The translations under genes were made by a program, and so were the position numbers. The notes beneath the pieces are model-generated. The model made no database searches. It saw nothing but the letters and a program-made list of their open reading frames with translations, and had not been told where the DNA came from. A stretch of 64,000 bases of DNA from Cristatella mucedo (lineage: Eukaryota; Bryozoa; Phylactolaemata; Cristatellidae), in contig WPIO01000044.1 of assembly GCA_009760855.2 (NCBI GenBank), positions 1 to 64,000 on the forward strand. The letters are read 5' to 3'. The first letter of the stretch is position 1, and each line of letters begins with the position of its first letter. Shown here piece after piece: positions 13,030 through 26,421 of this stretch.

Positions 13030-14165
13030 TTTTAGATCATAATTGAAGATTTACGAAAGCCTTGCTTGCCATCACGTGTGGATGTTCATCAATTCATGCA
13101 GCAAGGAGTTGAGATAATTGCCAGCGTGCTAGAGGGCTGGGAGGGATTAGAGCAAAGGTTTCAGCGCAGGTGTCATCTGCATGACAGAAGTGGAAGGCCT
13201 AGATTGTGCTTGGCACTCACATCGACAAGAAAGGCGAGTATAAACCGTGAACCGGAACAGGACCAAAGCCACAGATCTCTGAGGTACATAATTGCAGTGG
13301 TTTATCGGATGAATCTTTGACCATTTACATCAATGCTCTGGAGTCCTCCTCAAGAGTAGTAACCTGAGCCTTTGCAATGCAGTGCCAGTGATGCCCAGGG
13401 CGAGCCTGAGAGCGCACTCAAGAAGGACTTGTTGATCGATGGTCTCACAAGCAGCCAACATCCAGCAAAACAAGAAGAGATACTCCTTTCCTAAGTCTGC
13501 ATTTCTCCAAGACGGTCCGTATATAGCCAGATCACTGCGCCGTAACCCTCTGTGAAGTGATTAGCTCTAAACCATACTGGAACTACCTAACAGTTTGTTT
13601 TAAGTTTCCATATATGAGTTCAGCTGGTCCTGCGCGACACGTTGCCACTGTCGCTGATAGTAACGGTAAAAGGAGAGTGGGCGACCTGCGCAAGTTCTCT
13701 TGGTCTAGTGTTCCTTTTCTTATTAGTGGCCCTGCCTTAAGCCTTTTTGAGGTGCTGGGACATGACCTTTAGGCCCTAATGACACATTTATGATGTGAGT
13801 TATGCGACCAGCAGCACGATCAACGCATCGTAGAAGGCGGGACTGTGGGAGACTGGCAAGGACCATGGATTTGTGTGTGAATTAAGGCACATGCATGAAC
13901 GCAGGTCATTAGTGACCTCCTTTCCAAGACAGGAGACATTGAGTGCTGAGGTAGCTGGGTACACGATTCCCGAGAGCCGGCCTCTTAGGTGGATGCCTGA
14001 TCGCTTGTCTATCTGTGTTGCAGACAAAGAAAGCTAGAGAACGATCAACTAGATCACCAAGGACCACTGGCTTAGACGACGACACAACTGGCTATCGGTT
14101 TCGAGCCTGGCACCGTTGTATGAAAGTCCCCCTTATAGCCAGCCACACATTTTGTTTATTGAAAC
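13030..14165. other. Non-coding stretch, nothing recognised
   Basis: Short open frames only (for example 84 codons at 13066-13320), with no recognisable domain, repeat unit or convincing exon boundary. Confidence 0.45.
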
Positions 14166-14350
14166 ATGCATTTATTACACTAAAGAAAAATAATATAATC
14201 TACTCCATTTGTAATAGCGCGAGAGCGCAATCTCTAGTCAAGCCGAAAACACACATATCCCTCCCGGGCTCGAGCCCACGACACTCCGCCAGAACCATGG
14301 TCGGGGCGCGCACCTTAACTCGCTGGACCAAACCACGCACTTTATATTAG
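14165..14350 (-). mobile_element. SINE1 copy
   Basis: Minus strand: the head starts GTGCGTGGTTTGGTCCAGCG and AGTTAAGGTGCGCGCCC (A-box region). The B-box-like GTCGTGGGCTCGAGCCCGGG follows. The tail GACTAGAGATTGCGCTC and GCGCTATTACAAATGGAGTA matches the LINE-B 3' end. The arrangement is the same as at 37060-37225. Confidence 0.65.
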
Positions 14351-14409
14351 CGTTATTGTCGTAGTAATATAGCATAAGGTTTCAGAAACAGGCTCATTTA
14401 TATATGGGC

Positions 14410-14530
14410 AGAGAGAGCCTCAGTGGCCATCCTTTCCGTCCGTAGAACCACTACATAATGGCCTGCAGCAGCTCATTCGAACCCACGACCAGGCTGTGAT
14501 GCATAGACCTGAGTTGTCAGCAAATTGGAT
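14410..14530 (-). mobile_element. Possible SINE head fragment
   Basis: Minus strand GGTCGTGGGTTCGAATGAGC resembles the B-box of the SINE2 copies, but no A-box or tail is clear. It could be a decayed SINE2 head. Confidence 0.25.
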
Positions 14531-17500
14531 CGATGCGGAAAGGAATGTTGGGCAGTCGCCAAAGAGGCACGGCTTACGATGGATTACATGCGAAAGGATT
14601 GGTAGAGTTTGGTTTGGGATCGGTGACAATAGAGTCAAAGTGCGTTTAACAAATGACATCATGCGGACTTATAGATGGTAACAGACGGGCCAGTGACTAC
14701 CAGCCTGGGTTACCCACATACCTTTTAGGGCATCTACGGATTTCACGACCACGAAATGAGTAGTGGCAGACAAGCTAAACTACGCATGAAGACATTTCAC
14801 GTCTACATGTGTCAGTTTCCACTAAGGTTTTTGATCCAATCACTCCCTTTATAAGAGTCTGTGTGGAGTTAAAGGCCCACGTCTCGAATATGCTTGCCTT
14901 AGGTGGGGTTGCCACTGCTTTCTCCACTTTCAATCTTCCGGTAGTGCTTGATGTATTGACACCGCGTTCTTCTCGACGCGCTCATTTCCACATGGGCATC
15001 AACTGGCACTGTAATTCAATGGTTTCACAAGGCCTATCGTCACTGGAAGACCCTAGAGTGCTGATGGTCACCTGGCAGCGTCGAATTTCCGAGGACAACT
15101 GGCCAACAGTCATCCGAGGATGCCACTATACGTCGCGATGAGTTCTAAAGTCCCTACAACCGCTCAGCACAATCCACACCGTTGCCACCCGCCAACAGTA
15201 TCTTCTCTTCCAATGCTGCATTCAGTCACTCATTCATTCCAACCTTCATGTGCCCCGCTATTTCTATACAGCTCCACTCTATTCCCCAGGTGCGCTCTAT
15301 TATTCTGCGTTTTTCTCATTTTTATCTCTGTTTGCCATGCGATGGGCTGTTGGCTACTGTGTGCTCATCGAAATCGCTCAGGCTGTGAGGATGCTATAAG
15401 CAGCTTTCAGAAAAGCACTCACTTCGTTCTCACGCCAAGACCTACACCACCAGAGCAGCTGATAGGGAAACTGACAAACTATGGCAGTGCTCGCGGGATG
15501 CTGACGACACGCAGGCATTAACCTGCGAGAGCTGGAGACTCAGTAACTTGCTCTGTACCGCGTCCAGGCAGCATCTCTACCCACCATTCAGCAATCTTTT
15601 AACAGCAAAACTGGCAACCACTCCGGACAGGACAGTAAGCGTTCTCAGCTGCTGCATGCATGTACTAGTTGAGCTGCGACAGTGGCATTCATCGGAGCAA
15701 CAAGGCCGGTGACCCACGGCATTATTACAAACCACATAAGCCAGGCGCCGGACACTAGCGGCTGCACAGGCCAGCTGGGAGGCTCCTTGCGTCCAGCGCC
15801 GCTGGCAGCACTCACTGGGTGCTGCCTACCGAGGCCAGCACACTGCTCACACCGATCATGAGGTGAGAGTAGCTAATACAAAACAGACAAGCCTGCTCAT
15901 CACCCACCCAGCCCCCTGCTCAACTGTCCCGGACAGTGGATTTGACAGCGCTGCCCTCGCTCAGTGACAGTGAACTTCACTAGAGTATTTGACAGATTTC
16001 ACCAGGAATTCAGGCACACCTTGCATGCATTCATTCCACCAGGAATAGCCAGCATAAGCACTGCAATTCTACCCCAGTTGTGATACCGTAGCAAAGGCCT
16101 ACAAAACGCAACCCGGGACGTTTTTACGCCACCAGCTGCTCCATGGCCAGCTCGGAAAGCAGAGAAATCATTTGATGTGTCCTGCGACACTTTTGCATGT
16201 CATTGCAATCGCGAGGCATTTATTCTGCTGCCACCCTATAACAGGCTGAGTATCCATCGTTTGCATGGCCTTGAGGGTGCAACACATAGGCAACTGAAGA
16301 TGACAGCATGCAACAGGTCGCCGAATGCTCGTCTATGGCAGGCTGTGCAGCCGCGAACTGGACGTGAGCTGGAATTAGGTGTGCCAGGACTGAATGGAAG
16401 TCGGTGCACGCACAAGCCACGATCATGGACACAGCCACACCACAGTGTGACCCAAGCAGCTGCCCGTGGTTCACGTGTAAGTAGCTGCAGCAGGCTTGCA
16501 CTCGTGGAGAGCCGTACACAGGCTGGTGGAGGGTTACAAGAGCACACACTGAAGTATAAAGTGCATACACACACAGTAAAATGAAACATGTAGAATGAGA
16601 ATTTATCACGTGGTCCCTCAGCTAAATTGGAAGTGGACTACTCCTGCCTGTCGGTTTTTCGGAAATAGAGTCAGATCAAGAGCAAATTACACTAGCTACA
16701 TCACAAAGTATCATTACAGCATCGCCATATCGAGCAGATCGGACGGCACGGGCTTAGGAAGGCTGCCCCCTCGAGTCGGTTGGGCAGTTATGCACTCGAT
16801 CTGCGGCCCTGGTGCTGCTTTGAGCAAGGTTCAGCCCCTTAGTGCCAAGCCCGGCTACCATTTACACGTCCCGGAGGCTAACAAGCCCCCAATAATAACC
16901 TAGGTCAGTTCGGTAGTGAGTCCGGCACAGTCCTGACGTCACACTAATATTCTGTGATTGTATATTTACATATAGCACTACTACAGCGGTCAATGGCAGT
17001 GTTACAGCAAAAAATGTGAAGATAATTTGTTTACATGCATGTAATAGTATCTTTGCAACATGCACTCTCATGGTTAAATTGAACCACGCTTGGCAAGGTA
17101 TTGCAAGAGACAAATTTTTTTAAATTTTATAATTTTAATCGGAGCAATTCCTTTTCGTTTTGCTCCTGCAACCAATGTTGCCTTTTGGATCTCTGCAGCC
17201 CTGTTTGCTGCTTTTTGACACATCTCTGAGCACGGTGAGCCGTCTGATCCAGCTTTCTGTTTCTGTCTCGGGCATTTAAAGCTGCTTGATAACACTTGCG
17301 TACGAATACAGATTTATGATTTATTTCCATTTTCTCTGCTGTGTAGCTGGGTTTACCAGTTTTTGCTAAATTCGCAGTGCACTATCTTCCTCTTCAGATA
17401 TGGTACACATTTTTCACTGAATCTATTAAAAAGACGCTTAATGAGCTAGTCTTTCACTAATAATTAGCCATTTAGCAAGAATAAATGATTATTATTAAAG

Positions 17501-17590
17501 GAGTATGAGTGGTGTGATTTAAAGAGATTTTGCATTGATAAATTACACCTGAAATTTGCTGTACTATTCATACCATCATATGACGAGTTA
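14530..17590. other. Non-coding stretch, nothing recognised
   Basis: Several open frames of 60-135 codons lie on both strands at about 14.8-15.5 and 16.2-16.9 kb. They overlap one another, lack recognisable domains and lack a consistent splice pattern. Confidence 0.45.
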
Positions 17591-17770
17591 AGGTTAAATA
17601 TAGCTGATTTAACAGCCTCTTTTATGTATAGCGACAGAAGAGCCTTAATGCTATCACCACCGCTTACGGTGTTGATAAAAGTTACCCACGGCAGGGTTGA
17701 ACCCACGGCGCCCGGGAAGTCGTGAAAAGCATCCGCCTTACCCTGGTGTTGCCATCGGCTCACCTAGTAC
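17590..17770 (-). mobile_element. SINE2 copy
   Basis: Minus strand: the B-box-like GCCGTGGGTTCAACCCTGCC is followed by GTGGGTAACTTTTATCAACA, GCGGTGGTGATAGCATTAAG and GAGGCTGTTAAATCAGC. The same words in the same order occur at 6195-6430 and 8835-8990. Confidence 0.6.
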
Positions 17771-17989
17771 CACCATGGCACTATGCTAGCTTTGCAGCGG
17801 GGGATATCCTACAACACGACATACGAATAGCGCAAAGTTCAGATCTCTGGAGGCACCCAGCCCCCTTGCTTCATTCAGGTGGATTTGAGCCCAGATGCAG
17901 CGTCTCAAACACCCAGAAGGAGATTTAGCTAGGGTGCTAGAAATTATTATTATAATCAATATCGTTATGTTACAAAGCCAAGTTCGGCA

Positions 17990-19180
17990 TTTCACAATCT
18001 GACCCTCACTTGGAGTTATTGCACTCCGACGATCCATAGCTCTTTATGTGGTCAGTATCTTTTCACAATTTCTACTGCTACTCTTGCCAGTAATCGATAG
18101 GTATAATCGGGCTTTTGTCCATGCCAGTGATAGCGCTGGCGCTGTACCTATGCTTTGATCTCTTCCAGCCGTCAGTCGAATCATAAACTCTCTCAACTCC
18201 CTTGTCTTTACTGACATCTGCATAAGTAACGTCAAACTTTCAAATTGAATGACAATACAAAAACTCACTAGTTATTTGACAGCCAATGCGATTCAGAAAT
18301 GAGAAAATCACTCAGCAATATTAGCTCTGCCAGATATCTCCTGTAGCATCGGCGGGAAAGCTAGGTGACTTGTTCCAGCATGGCCTGTCACTAGACCGAA
18401 CACAAACTCTACAGTGCAAAGTCGGCCTACTTCCAGCTGCCTAATAACATACAAAAATTTGACCTGCTTAGACATTATCCATCAAGTTAGCCCAGGCATT
18501 TTATCTCATCTCGACTGTTTGTAACTCACACCCTCGACTTCGACACTTTGCAACTAGGGCGGCAGTTATGCAAAACTCTGAAGCCAGGGCTTTTCGTCGT
18601 GGAGCCGGTGCCTTTGCCACATTACACCATTCCTCCCAGCTGGACCTTGAACTGGCAATTCATCATGTAGTTGTTCGCTTACAGCTTTTTGCCACCAACT
18701 TTCTGTCCCCTTCATTCTGGTTTCTTCTTCTCGTTGCTTACAGATCCACCTATCAAAACTATAACCCAATCAGGCTATTAAATCGTACCACGTGTTCTTT
18801 TCTGATTTTAAGGTCGTTGAGCTTTGCATCGGAAACCAACTTCATTATTACTTTGGAGACTGTAGCTTTAGGTTTGCATGCTCCCAACGCCTGGAATACT
18901 TCACCCTCCCGTCATATGTCAAGACACCCCCCTGCTCTGTTCTTCTTTATGACTTGACTTTTAATCAGAAGCTAAAAAACACGGTATGTTTAGCATTAGT
19001 TGGGTCCTTGTGAAATGTCCTTTGTGGGGCTTATGAGTGCTGACACTATGCACGGTGCCAGTAACCCATATTAGCTTTCTTTACACCTTATGTAAAGCAC
19101 CTAGAACATATTAAGTTCTGTAAGGAAACTATACAAAAATTGCTATGATTATGATGACGATTATTATTATTATTATTATT
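17990..19180 (+). mobile_element. LINE-B copy from RT palm to 3' end, decayed
   Basis: The plus strand retains a degenerate palm region near 18020-18150 (broken equivalent of the conserved GPLLF and YADDTQLYL stretches) and the LNDDKT-like block near 18250. Then come the ACLDxxT and SRLDxCNSLL relics near 18470-18550, a degenerate carboxyl domain, and the 3' untranslated words at 19000-19110. The tail GCACCTAGAACATATTAAG and (ATT)n follow at about 19160-19180. Many frameshifts and stops show an inactive copy. It is one of the longer copies here. Confidence 0.65.
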
Positions 19181-22100
19181 GTTATTTAAACCTTGCTCTG
19201 TTGTGGCTGTGGTCGCGAGCCTTCGGGGCACCTCCTAGGCCAAGACTCCAGTAGTTGCCCACAAGGAGTTGAACTTGAGTAGGCCTGCCGTCCCAGACTG
19301 ACCAAATCAAATCTATTGGACGGTCACTGTCAGCTGCCCTCATAGGATTCGGGCTGAGGGCAAGCCTGGTCAGGGGTGTGCATTCAGCAACTAGCAGCAT
19401 GATTTTAGAGACTTGAACGATTTAACCCACCGGTTCCTGGGTCTGGTGATTACGGTGGATGGAATGCGTTGTAAGTCCTTTGCCTCTGCATTGCGAGAGC
19501 AGCCAAACTGCAAGGCTATATCCCATGGTAGTGGCTGATTCGATGGTCCGTGGGCCATGACACTATGAACCATCCTTGCCACTTGAAACAAGGTAATGAC
19601 TGGATTTAATGAGCACCAACACAAGCTGCCAAGGCGAAGCAGCTGCCGAAGGCTTGAGTCAGATGCAGCATGGACTCGGCAGGGGCAAGGCCTGTCACAC
19701 TTTGCAGGGGTACCTAAGCATAGGCCAGGGTGCCGTGGTGGGGGGGGGGGAGCTGCTAGTTGCACCAGCCACATGCAGGCAGAGAGCTAGGCTGTGGCAA
19801 AGTGCTGACTGACTGGCAACTTGGAAGATGGAGGATATTCGAGGAGGCCAACGACTCACAGCAGCATGCACACCACGTGCGATCTCAGTCACTATTGCAA
19901 AGAAGCCAAGATCAGGAAAGAGTAGAGATCAGGGGTCGTGTCAGAGGTCAGAGTAACTGAGCTGGATCCGGGTTTCCTGATTTCCTGAGCCCTCAAGAAG
20001 TGGAAGCAAAGGTTTAATATCACAGCTTCAAACAGCAAAGAACATAAATCTAGCTAGTCACAACACAGGTATGACTGCCATCTGGGCTGCATTCGGTGTG
20101 GACAACTTGCAGCTATGCATAAACAAGGCGATATTGTGCATCCTTGTTATGCAGCCAGCCAATGGGCACACAAGGTAGACTGTCGCTGCAGTACTCACTT
20201 TCGACATACGTTTACAAATCCATTGTAAGCAGTGCCCCTCGTTATGGGCAAAGATCTGGCCAATTGAATCACACGTGATCGAACGGCACCGTCAACATCA
20301 TCTCCTATTATAGCTAGCTGTTTGCCCCACCACTTCAAAAACATTCGATGCATTTCTAAACGTCAACCAGCAGGTCGTGAGTTTCACGACATTCGCAGGC
20401 CAACGCAGGAGCCGAGACGGATAGATGCAAGCCACGTCTACACCAGTCACGTACCTCGAAGGGGCAGCGGACAGCTCACCAGCAATGGGAGCTGCGACGT
20501 CGAGCCGCGAGTCGTCATTAGCTTGGTCTAACGTAAAGCGATGCCGCCATAAAACTCCACACTACACCTTCAGTTTGGTTGCATCAGGTGTGTCCAGCTC
20601 TACCACCGGCGTCCCCGCTGCCTTCAGGAAGTTGGCTGGCCATCAGTGCCTGAACAAAACACGGGCGACTAGCATGCCCAAAAAGCGCTCGAAGCCAGGA
20701 TTTTTCATTCAGGGGCCGAGACCTGCAAAACTCTTACTGTAGCGGGCAAGAACAGCAAATTTGTATGTGGCTGGGACTAGCCCTGCGATAAATGAAGACT
20801 GTAGCGAAAAATCATGTAGCGGTTACTCGACGGGAACTCGGCGGTTGCAAATCAAGTGGAATTGAGAAATATGTGTTTTCGTTGCTGACCTGACGAGGCA
20901 TACGAATATGGTCCGCCCAGTTTGCTGCTCCATGCGTGGCTCCGGCCACAGCAATCGCTACTCACTCAATCAATGGTAGCCGGGTGCACCAGGCATGCAG
21001 CTGCGAAAGCCGCCAGCCAGATTGATAAGGCTAGCACTCAAACACTCCGTGCGACGCTCGTCTTCGCCCGCAGGAGTCGAACCGGCGCCACGGGTATCCA
21101 GTATCGAGAATTGTACCAACTCTTCCCTCCCACAGACCGGCTCAACTAACGAATGTCACGATGAAACGCCAGAAGCTAAGCACAAATGATCAAACGTGGC
21201 ACACACTGACTTTACTTTCACCCCTGCTTCACTCAGGGTGAAAGACAGAGAGTACCCCAGCACCAATGAATAAACAGGTTTTATGCGGTTCGTTGCAGCC
21301 AACGGTGATGCCAAATAGGCTTGCAATTCAGTAGCGTGTTACGACCGGCTCGATTAACTCACGACGGATTAAAGGTGGTCGATGAAGAATTGTTGCAAAC
21401 AATGAGAGCTGCGAATGACTCGGAAAAAGCCTGCCTCAGTAGGTGTAAGGGTCTAGGAGGTTAGGTACGAGTGAGAAAGGCTGGCTCCTATGCCTTACTC
21501 CTGCATCATTGCTAGCATTTGATTTAGGCAATCTTCAATACCTGCAGAGGCATTAGCTTCGGCATAAGACAATAAAAAGGGCAGAAAGTACATCAGGACT
21601 TTTATCCCGATTGCTGATCGCAGGCCTTGTGAGGCTGGGCAATAATCCAGCGTTAGATGCTCCGACACCGACAAAAACACGAGTCCTTCTTCAGGTCGAA
21701 GGTACGTTCGGTAAGTTCGATGACAGCCGTCAGTGCTCTATTTTTGCTATGCAAACTGGCTGTTGGCCCAGCCAGACTCTTAGTTACCCTATATGCTCCC
21801 TCGTTATAATGTACAACGTGATCTGTGATGCAGCAAACACGATCGGACAAGCAGCCGACTTCGAAAGCTGCTATGGAGGCCGACTATTATAGGCGAATGA
21901 TCGCTAAGCACTAGAGAGGCGAACAACCTACATGTAAACTCACACAGCTAAACAAGTAGGAACCACCTGCCTAACCGCGAAGCAGACATTCAAAATGTCA
22001 AAGATGATGCAGGTTTCTGAATACCAACGTACTACAGTACGGCTCCACGCGAGGCCCAAGTCAGCCTCGCGGGCGGCTGACAGGTGGGTATATAGGTAAA

Positions 22101-23715
22101 TAAATCCCTTATCATAGTAGGACTTCTCAGCAGCATTAGAAAAACCACGGTACGGGCAAGGTCTGAAAGCACGACAAAGAGCAGATAAAGCACGTCTGAG
22201 CTAGGATAACACAATGGCAAGGGAACGTCTTTCGCATCAAAACGTAGCACCAAACATAGGTCGACCTCAGGCAGTACATTTAACATGAAGTTTCATAGAT
22301 TTAATCGTGCCATGCTCTGCTTTGCCTTCTCTCTTTTCTGAAGCCGAAGCCTAAAGACGGGCTTGAATCCTCCCCACCAACAACCGGTCCGACCATGGCT
22401 GAGCTTAATAAACAATCTGCTTTCGCGGGATAGGACTTTCAAGATAGGCTGATGCGAGAGTCGAAGTCGTCAGCAAACTAAACTAGTACACTGTAAACGC
22501 AGTAAACTGCCAGCCACACCGGAAGCTCAAGGCCTGCAGGGCTGCAAGTTCAAAGTTGAGAATCGCTGTTCGTGCAAAGGTGGCCTATTTCAAGAGCCTA
22601 AAGTGACCGTCAGCAATCCCGTGGCTGCCTAGCATCCATAATATGCATCGCACTGGTGTAGCACAAAAATCTGGCCTTGGCCTTGGATTGAGCAAATAGT
22701 TACAAGCTCACAGCAAGCTGTAAACAGCGTCTGCTCAGTGGCGGGCTCGAGCGAATCGATACAAGAGTTAGAAATGATTGGCGAGCCGGCTTCCTTCCGA
22801 CTCGGCTGCCGCTCAGCCTGTTGCCGTGGCTTATTTGGTTGACACTCAGCCCCCATTACACGTCACCCACAGAAAAGCACCCGTAAGCACGAAGTAAACA
22901 TACCCGAGTTGCCACGCCAGCAACCTGGCCACAGCCACTGACAAAGCAAAAAAAGCCACCCACCTAGCCCGTTACTGGCGTTCCCAAACACCAAGCTGGT
23001 ACAGCTCCAGGCTACCGAAGCCTGGCCGTATTCGCCTAACGACGTCTCGGCGATTCAGATCGGGTGATGGAAAGTGGTCCTATCTGTCGCGTGCACCCAG
23101 TATTCACACATTTGGAGACAACCCACACCCGTGTAGGTGCACGATCGCAAAATACATAATTGCAAGGCCCGCAACACGAGTATAGCCGTGTTTTATGTGG
23201 TGAGCATGCCTGCTTTTGTCAGCTGAACGCACTGAATTCCCATCGATCGGAGGACTACTACCAATGGCTAACTAGAGTGAATACACGTCGCATTGCCAGC
23301 GACCAGGTCTTACCGCCCGTAGGTACAGCTCTGTTATCCCAAGACTAGTTACAGCAGTCCTCGATTCAACCGCACGCACCCGAGTACCGAGCTCAACGAG
23401 GCACACCTCGGACGAGTACCACGATCTGTACCCGACGATCCGTACCGCGAGCACGGATGTGGCTAGCTCTCGTGCGGCTTCCGTGTATGGGTTTTCCCCT
23501 GACCTCTCGATACGTACTTGGGCGGCTGGTTGGGAATTCCCCCAGCCACTCCCACTGCACCAAGTTACTGGAATCCAACTTGCCCAGACGGCAGCACCTC
23601 CGAATAGAGAGATACAAATTAAACTAAGGTAGAATCTGAGTGAAATTCAATTACTGGCGATGTCCTAGTAATGAGCCGAGTAAGCTGAAGTACGGCCGAT
23701 CCACCCCGGATTCGG
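19181..23715. other. Long non-coding stretch
   Basis: No gene can be supported. There is a G10 run near 19739-19749 and ordinary mixed-composition DNA. A tRNA-like T-arm word (GGTTCGACTCCTGC, minus strand near 21060-21085) is present without a proper A-box or foldable cloverleaf, so at most it is a worn SINE head. Open frames reach about 130 codons on either strand but have no domain. Confidence 0.45.
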
Positions 23716-23800
23716 CACAGGGGTGGTATGCTGGCCTTCGAAGGTCGAGGCAGTGGGCTCGAGCCCTGTGACACATGTAGATGCCGGACATTTTCCAAAG
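23715..23800 (+). mobile_element. SINE1 head fragment
   Basis: GCAGTGGGCTCGAGCCCTGT followed by GACACATGTAGATGCCGG matches the B-box and post-B-box part of the SINE1 copy at 37110-37150. The LINE-like tail is missing or too diverged to see. Confidence 0.45.
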
Positions 23801-24010
23801 CATTTCCGTTGACTTGCTAAAATTGCAGAAGCGGTTAGCAACCCGTTACTACTGATGGGTGCCTCTAGAAGAGGTACTGTCGCCGGCCAGAACTTAGTGA
23901 GCTTAGTGTCGTGTTCGGTTCGCGAACGCAGAGAGCCAGCCGGTGACTAACGCCAACAGTGTATTGTTCAATGCATGATGCACGACTTCCCTCGCCCCCT
24001 CTCTTCCACT

Positions 24011-24150
24011 CGGGTTCGACGAATAACCGAAATCCACCGAAATCCACTCTAATTAGGCTAGCAACGACCAGACGTAAGCGTTGGCGAGCTCAAAATTTTC
24101 GCTGATATTTTAGTACATGTTCGAATTTATCTGTCCACAAAATTGCATGT
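24011..24150 (+). repeat. Left inverted repeat of the element
   Basis: It contains GGGTTCGACGAATAACCG, CTCTAATTAGGCTAGCAACG, ACCAGACGTAAGCGTTGG and GCTGATATTTTAGTACATG. The reverse complement is found at 26832-26962 with high identity. The left arm carries one extra copy of an 11-bp CCGAAATCCAC unit. Confidence 0.75.
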
Positions 24151-24189
24151 CGCTGCGAGAGAGCACTTATGCAAATGAGCTTTGACACC

Positions 24190-26340
24190 GGACGACTGTA
24201 CCGCAATCCGCTGCAATCCACCGAAATCCATTCTAGTTTCCGTGAAATCCACCCCAAATCAGCTGCGAACAGCTCCAAAAATTTGGAATATTAAACTATG
24301 CTACACGTAGAATGTATCCAGAAAATTCCGCGTGATCGTGTCCTCACGAAGTCCACTGAAATGAGATTGCTGTGGCCCATGCCAATACCACAATCCACTG
24401 TTTCCATTATGCAACGAAATAAATCCTGATCGAAAAGCTTCTTTTTTGATTGCATATGACGGCACACTCTGCGACAATTACAGTAAAGAAATTTCGCTTG
24501 CAATGGCATGGCCGTGCTCGTGCAATCGACTGTAGTAGCCCGGGCCAATACCACTATCCACTTCAATCCACAGGATCCACCGCATAAAAGCATAAAAAAT
24601 CGAAATACATTCCGCCGAGCTCCAGTTTTTATTGCATATTAAAGTGCCTCGTGCTGTGTGCACAACCACGTAAAATAAAAAAAAATTGTGCAACCTCGCA
24701 CTGTGGCAATGGGCGGCAATTGACTGAAATGACCTAGAAAACTACCACAATCCACTCTATTCCACTGCAAATCATCCTCAAATCGCCATCGCGAAGCTGT
24801 AATTGACATTGCACATAAGACTAGACTCAGTTCAAAGTGCATCCACAAAATTTCGCTCCATTGTGCACACGCGTTCTCATGCAATGAGTTGCAATTGACT
24901 GCAACGACCCGGTCCCATACCGCAATCCACCTCAATCCGACGAAATCCGCTGCAATCCGCCACACAGCGACCGGAACGCGTACACTAGTGGCTCTAATTA
25001 GGATTGCACGTTGCTCTACTCTTCGGTTATGGTGTACTCGCATAACTTCACTGTAATTGCCTCGGCCATTCTGCAGCAATGCACTGCAATTGATTGCAAT
25101 TGCCCGGGCCAGTAAAATTCGTTCAATCTTGGGCAATGCACGGCAACAGGCGGCAATGGCCCGGGAAATACGGCAATCCATTAGGGTCCGTCGCAAATCA
25201 CTGGAAAGTGACTGGGCCAAGATCAAATTTATCTTACCTGTCACAGCCCACTGTGTTGAAAGTGCAATCGAATCATTTTAACCAATTGCATACGTACAAT
25301 CGCGAGCAATGAACGGCAATCGACAGCAATATCCTGGGCCAATACACCAATTCCCGGCAAATTGAAGAGAAATTGACAGCACGGAAGTCTCAATTGTCAT
25401 TATATATAACACTCCGCTGCGTCCAAAGTAAAACCGTAGAATTTTCAAGATGCTTTGTTTGTTAACTGTCAGCAATGCACGGCAATCAATAGCAATAGTA
25501 GGGGCCGATAGCGAAATCCATGGATAATTGACAAGATTGGCTGCAATAAACTGAAACTCTCATTCCACGTAACATGTACCTGTGTGCGCGCATAATTTTT
25601 ACCCATGGTGCGCGTTCAATCGATGGCAACCCACAGCAATCGACGGCAATGGCCCGGGGAAATACGCCAATCCATAACAGACAGTTACAAATGGACCGAC
25701 AGTTGCTGAGAGAAGCTCAAACTTTTCTTGCGTATGGCACTAAACTGCATTAAAAGTGCAGCCACATCCTTTTTACAAAGGCACAATCGAGGGCAATGCA
25801 CGGCAATCGACGGCAATGATCCGGTCTCTGCAGCAATCTGGTTCAAATTTGCTGGATGCTGGCCGTTTGAATTTGTAATTATCCAACCACATAACGCTCA
25901 CTGTGGGCGCACGTTGCTTTCTTTTTCCGCGTTCAACCTTGGGCAGTCCATGGCAATCGACGGCAATTGCCCGAGACAATACAGCAATCTATGATTGTCT
26001 GTTACAATTACAAGCAAAGCTGGTGGGAGGAGATCGCATTTTTCTTGCGTAACAGTGTGCTGCATTAAAAGTGCAACCGTATCCTATCAACCAATCTTGA
26101 ACGTACATGCGAGGGCAATTCGCGGCAATCGACGGCAACAGCCTGGAAAAATACGGAAATCAATAACGGCCCATTAAAAATAGACTGGACGCTGCTAGGC
26201 GATGCTTTCATTTAGATTTCTCGTTCGTGTATACTCTATTTTTTGTGCACCCAGGAAATTTCACTGATAATGCCAGCTCTCGATCACTGCATTGCAATTA
26301 ACGGCAAAGGCTTAGGTCAATACAGCAATCTTTTGCTATT
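24190..26340 (+). repeat. Diverged ~165-bp tandem array with GGCAAT-box cores
   Basis: Cores occur near 24380, 24535, 24720, 24895, 25090, 25150, 25325, 25490, 25650, 25810, 25960, 26130 and 26300, so spacing is mostly 150-180 bp. The best cores read GGCAATGCAC, GGCAATCGAC, GGCAATGGCC, then a CCGGGCAATAC word and GGCAATCCAT. These are about five boxes at 10-11 bp steps. Between cores, several units share CATTAAAAGTGCAACC and TTTTTCTTGCGTA. Copies toward the left are more diverged and use AATCCAC or AATCCGC words. Confidence 0.7.
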
Positions 26341-26395
26341 CGTCGCAAATCGACTGCACCTAGGCTGTGCAAAGCTAAAGTACGCATTAGGTATT

Positions 26396-26421
26396 ACATC
26401 GCACTTTTTAAAGTGCGATGT
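26396..26421. repeat. Perfect 12-bp-arm palindrome
   Basis: ACATCGCACTTT and AAAGTGCGATGT form a perfect inverted repeat separated by two bases, just right of the last repeat unit. It could form a cruciform or bind a dimeric protein. It does not look like a terminator, because no gene reads into it. Confidence 0.8.

Noticed and set aside
21055-21135. Possible tRNA gene on the minus strand (T-arm-like GGTTCGACTCC)
   Set aside because: No matching A-box, acceptor stem or anticodon arm could be folded. At most a SINE head relic.
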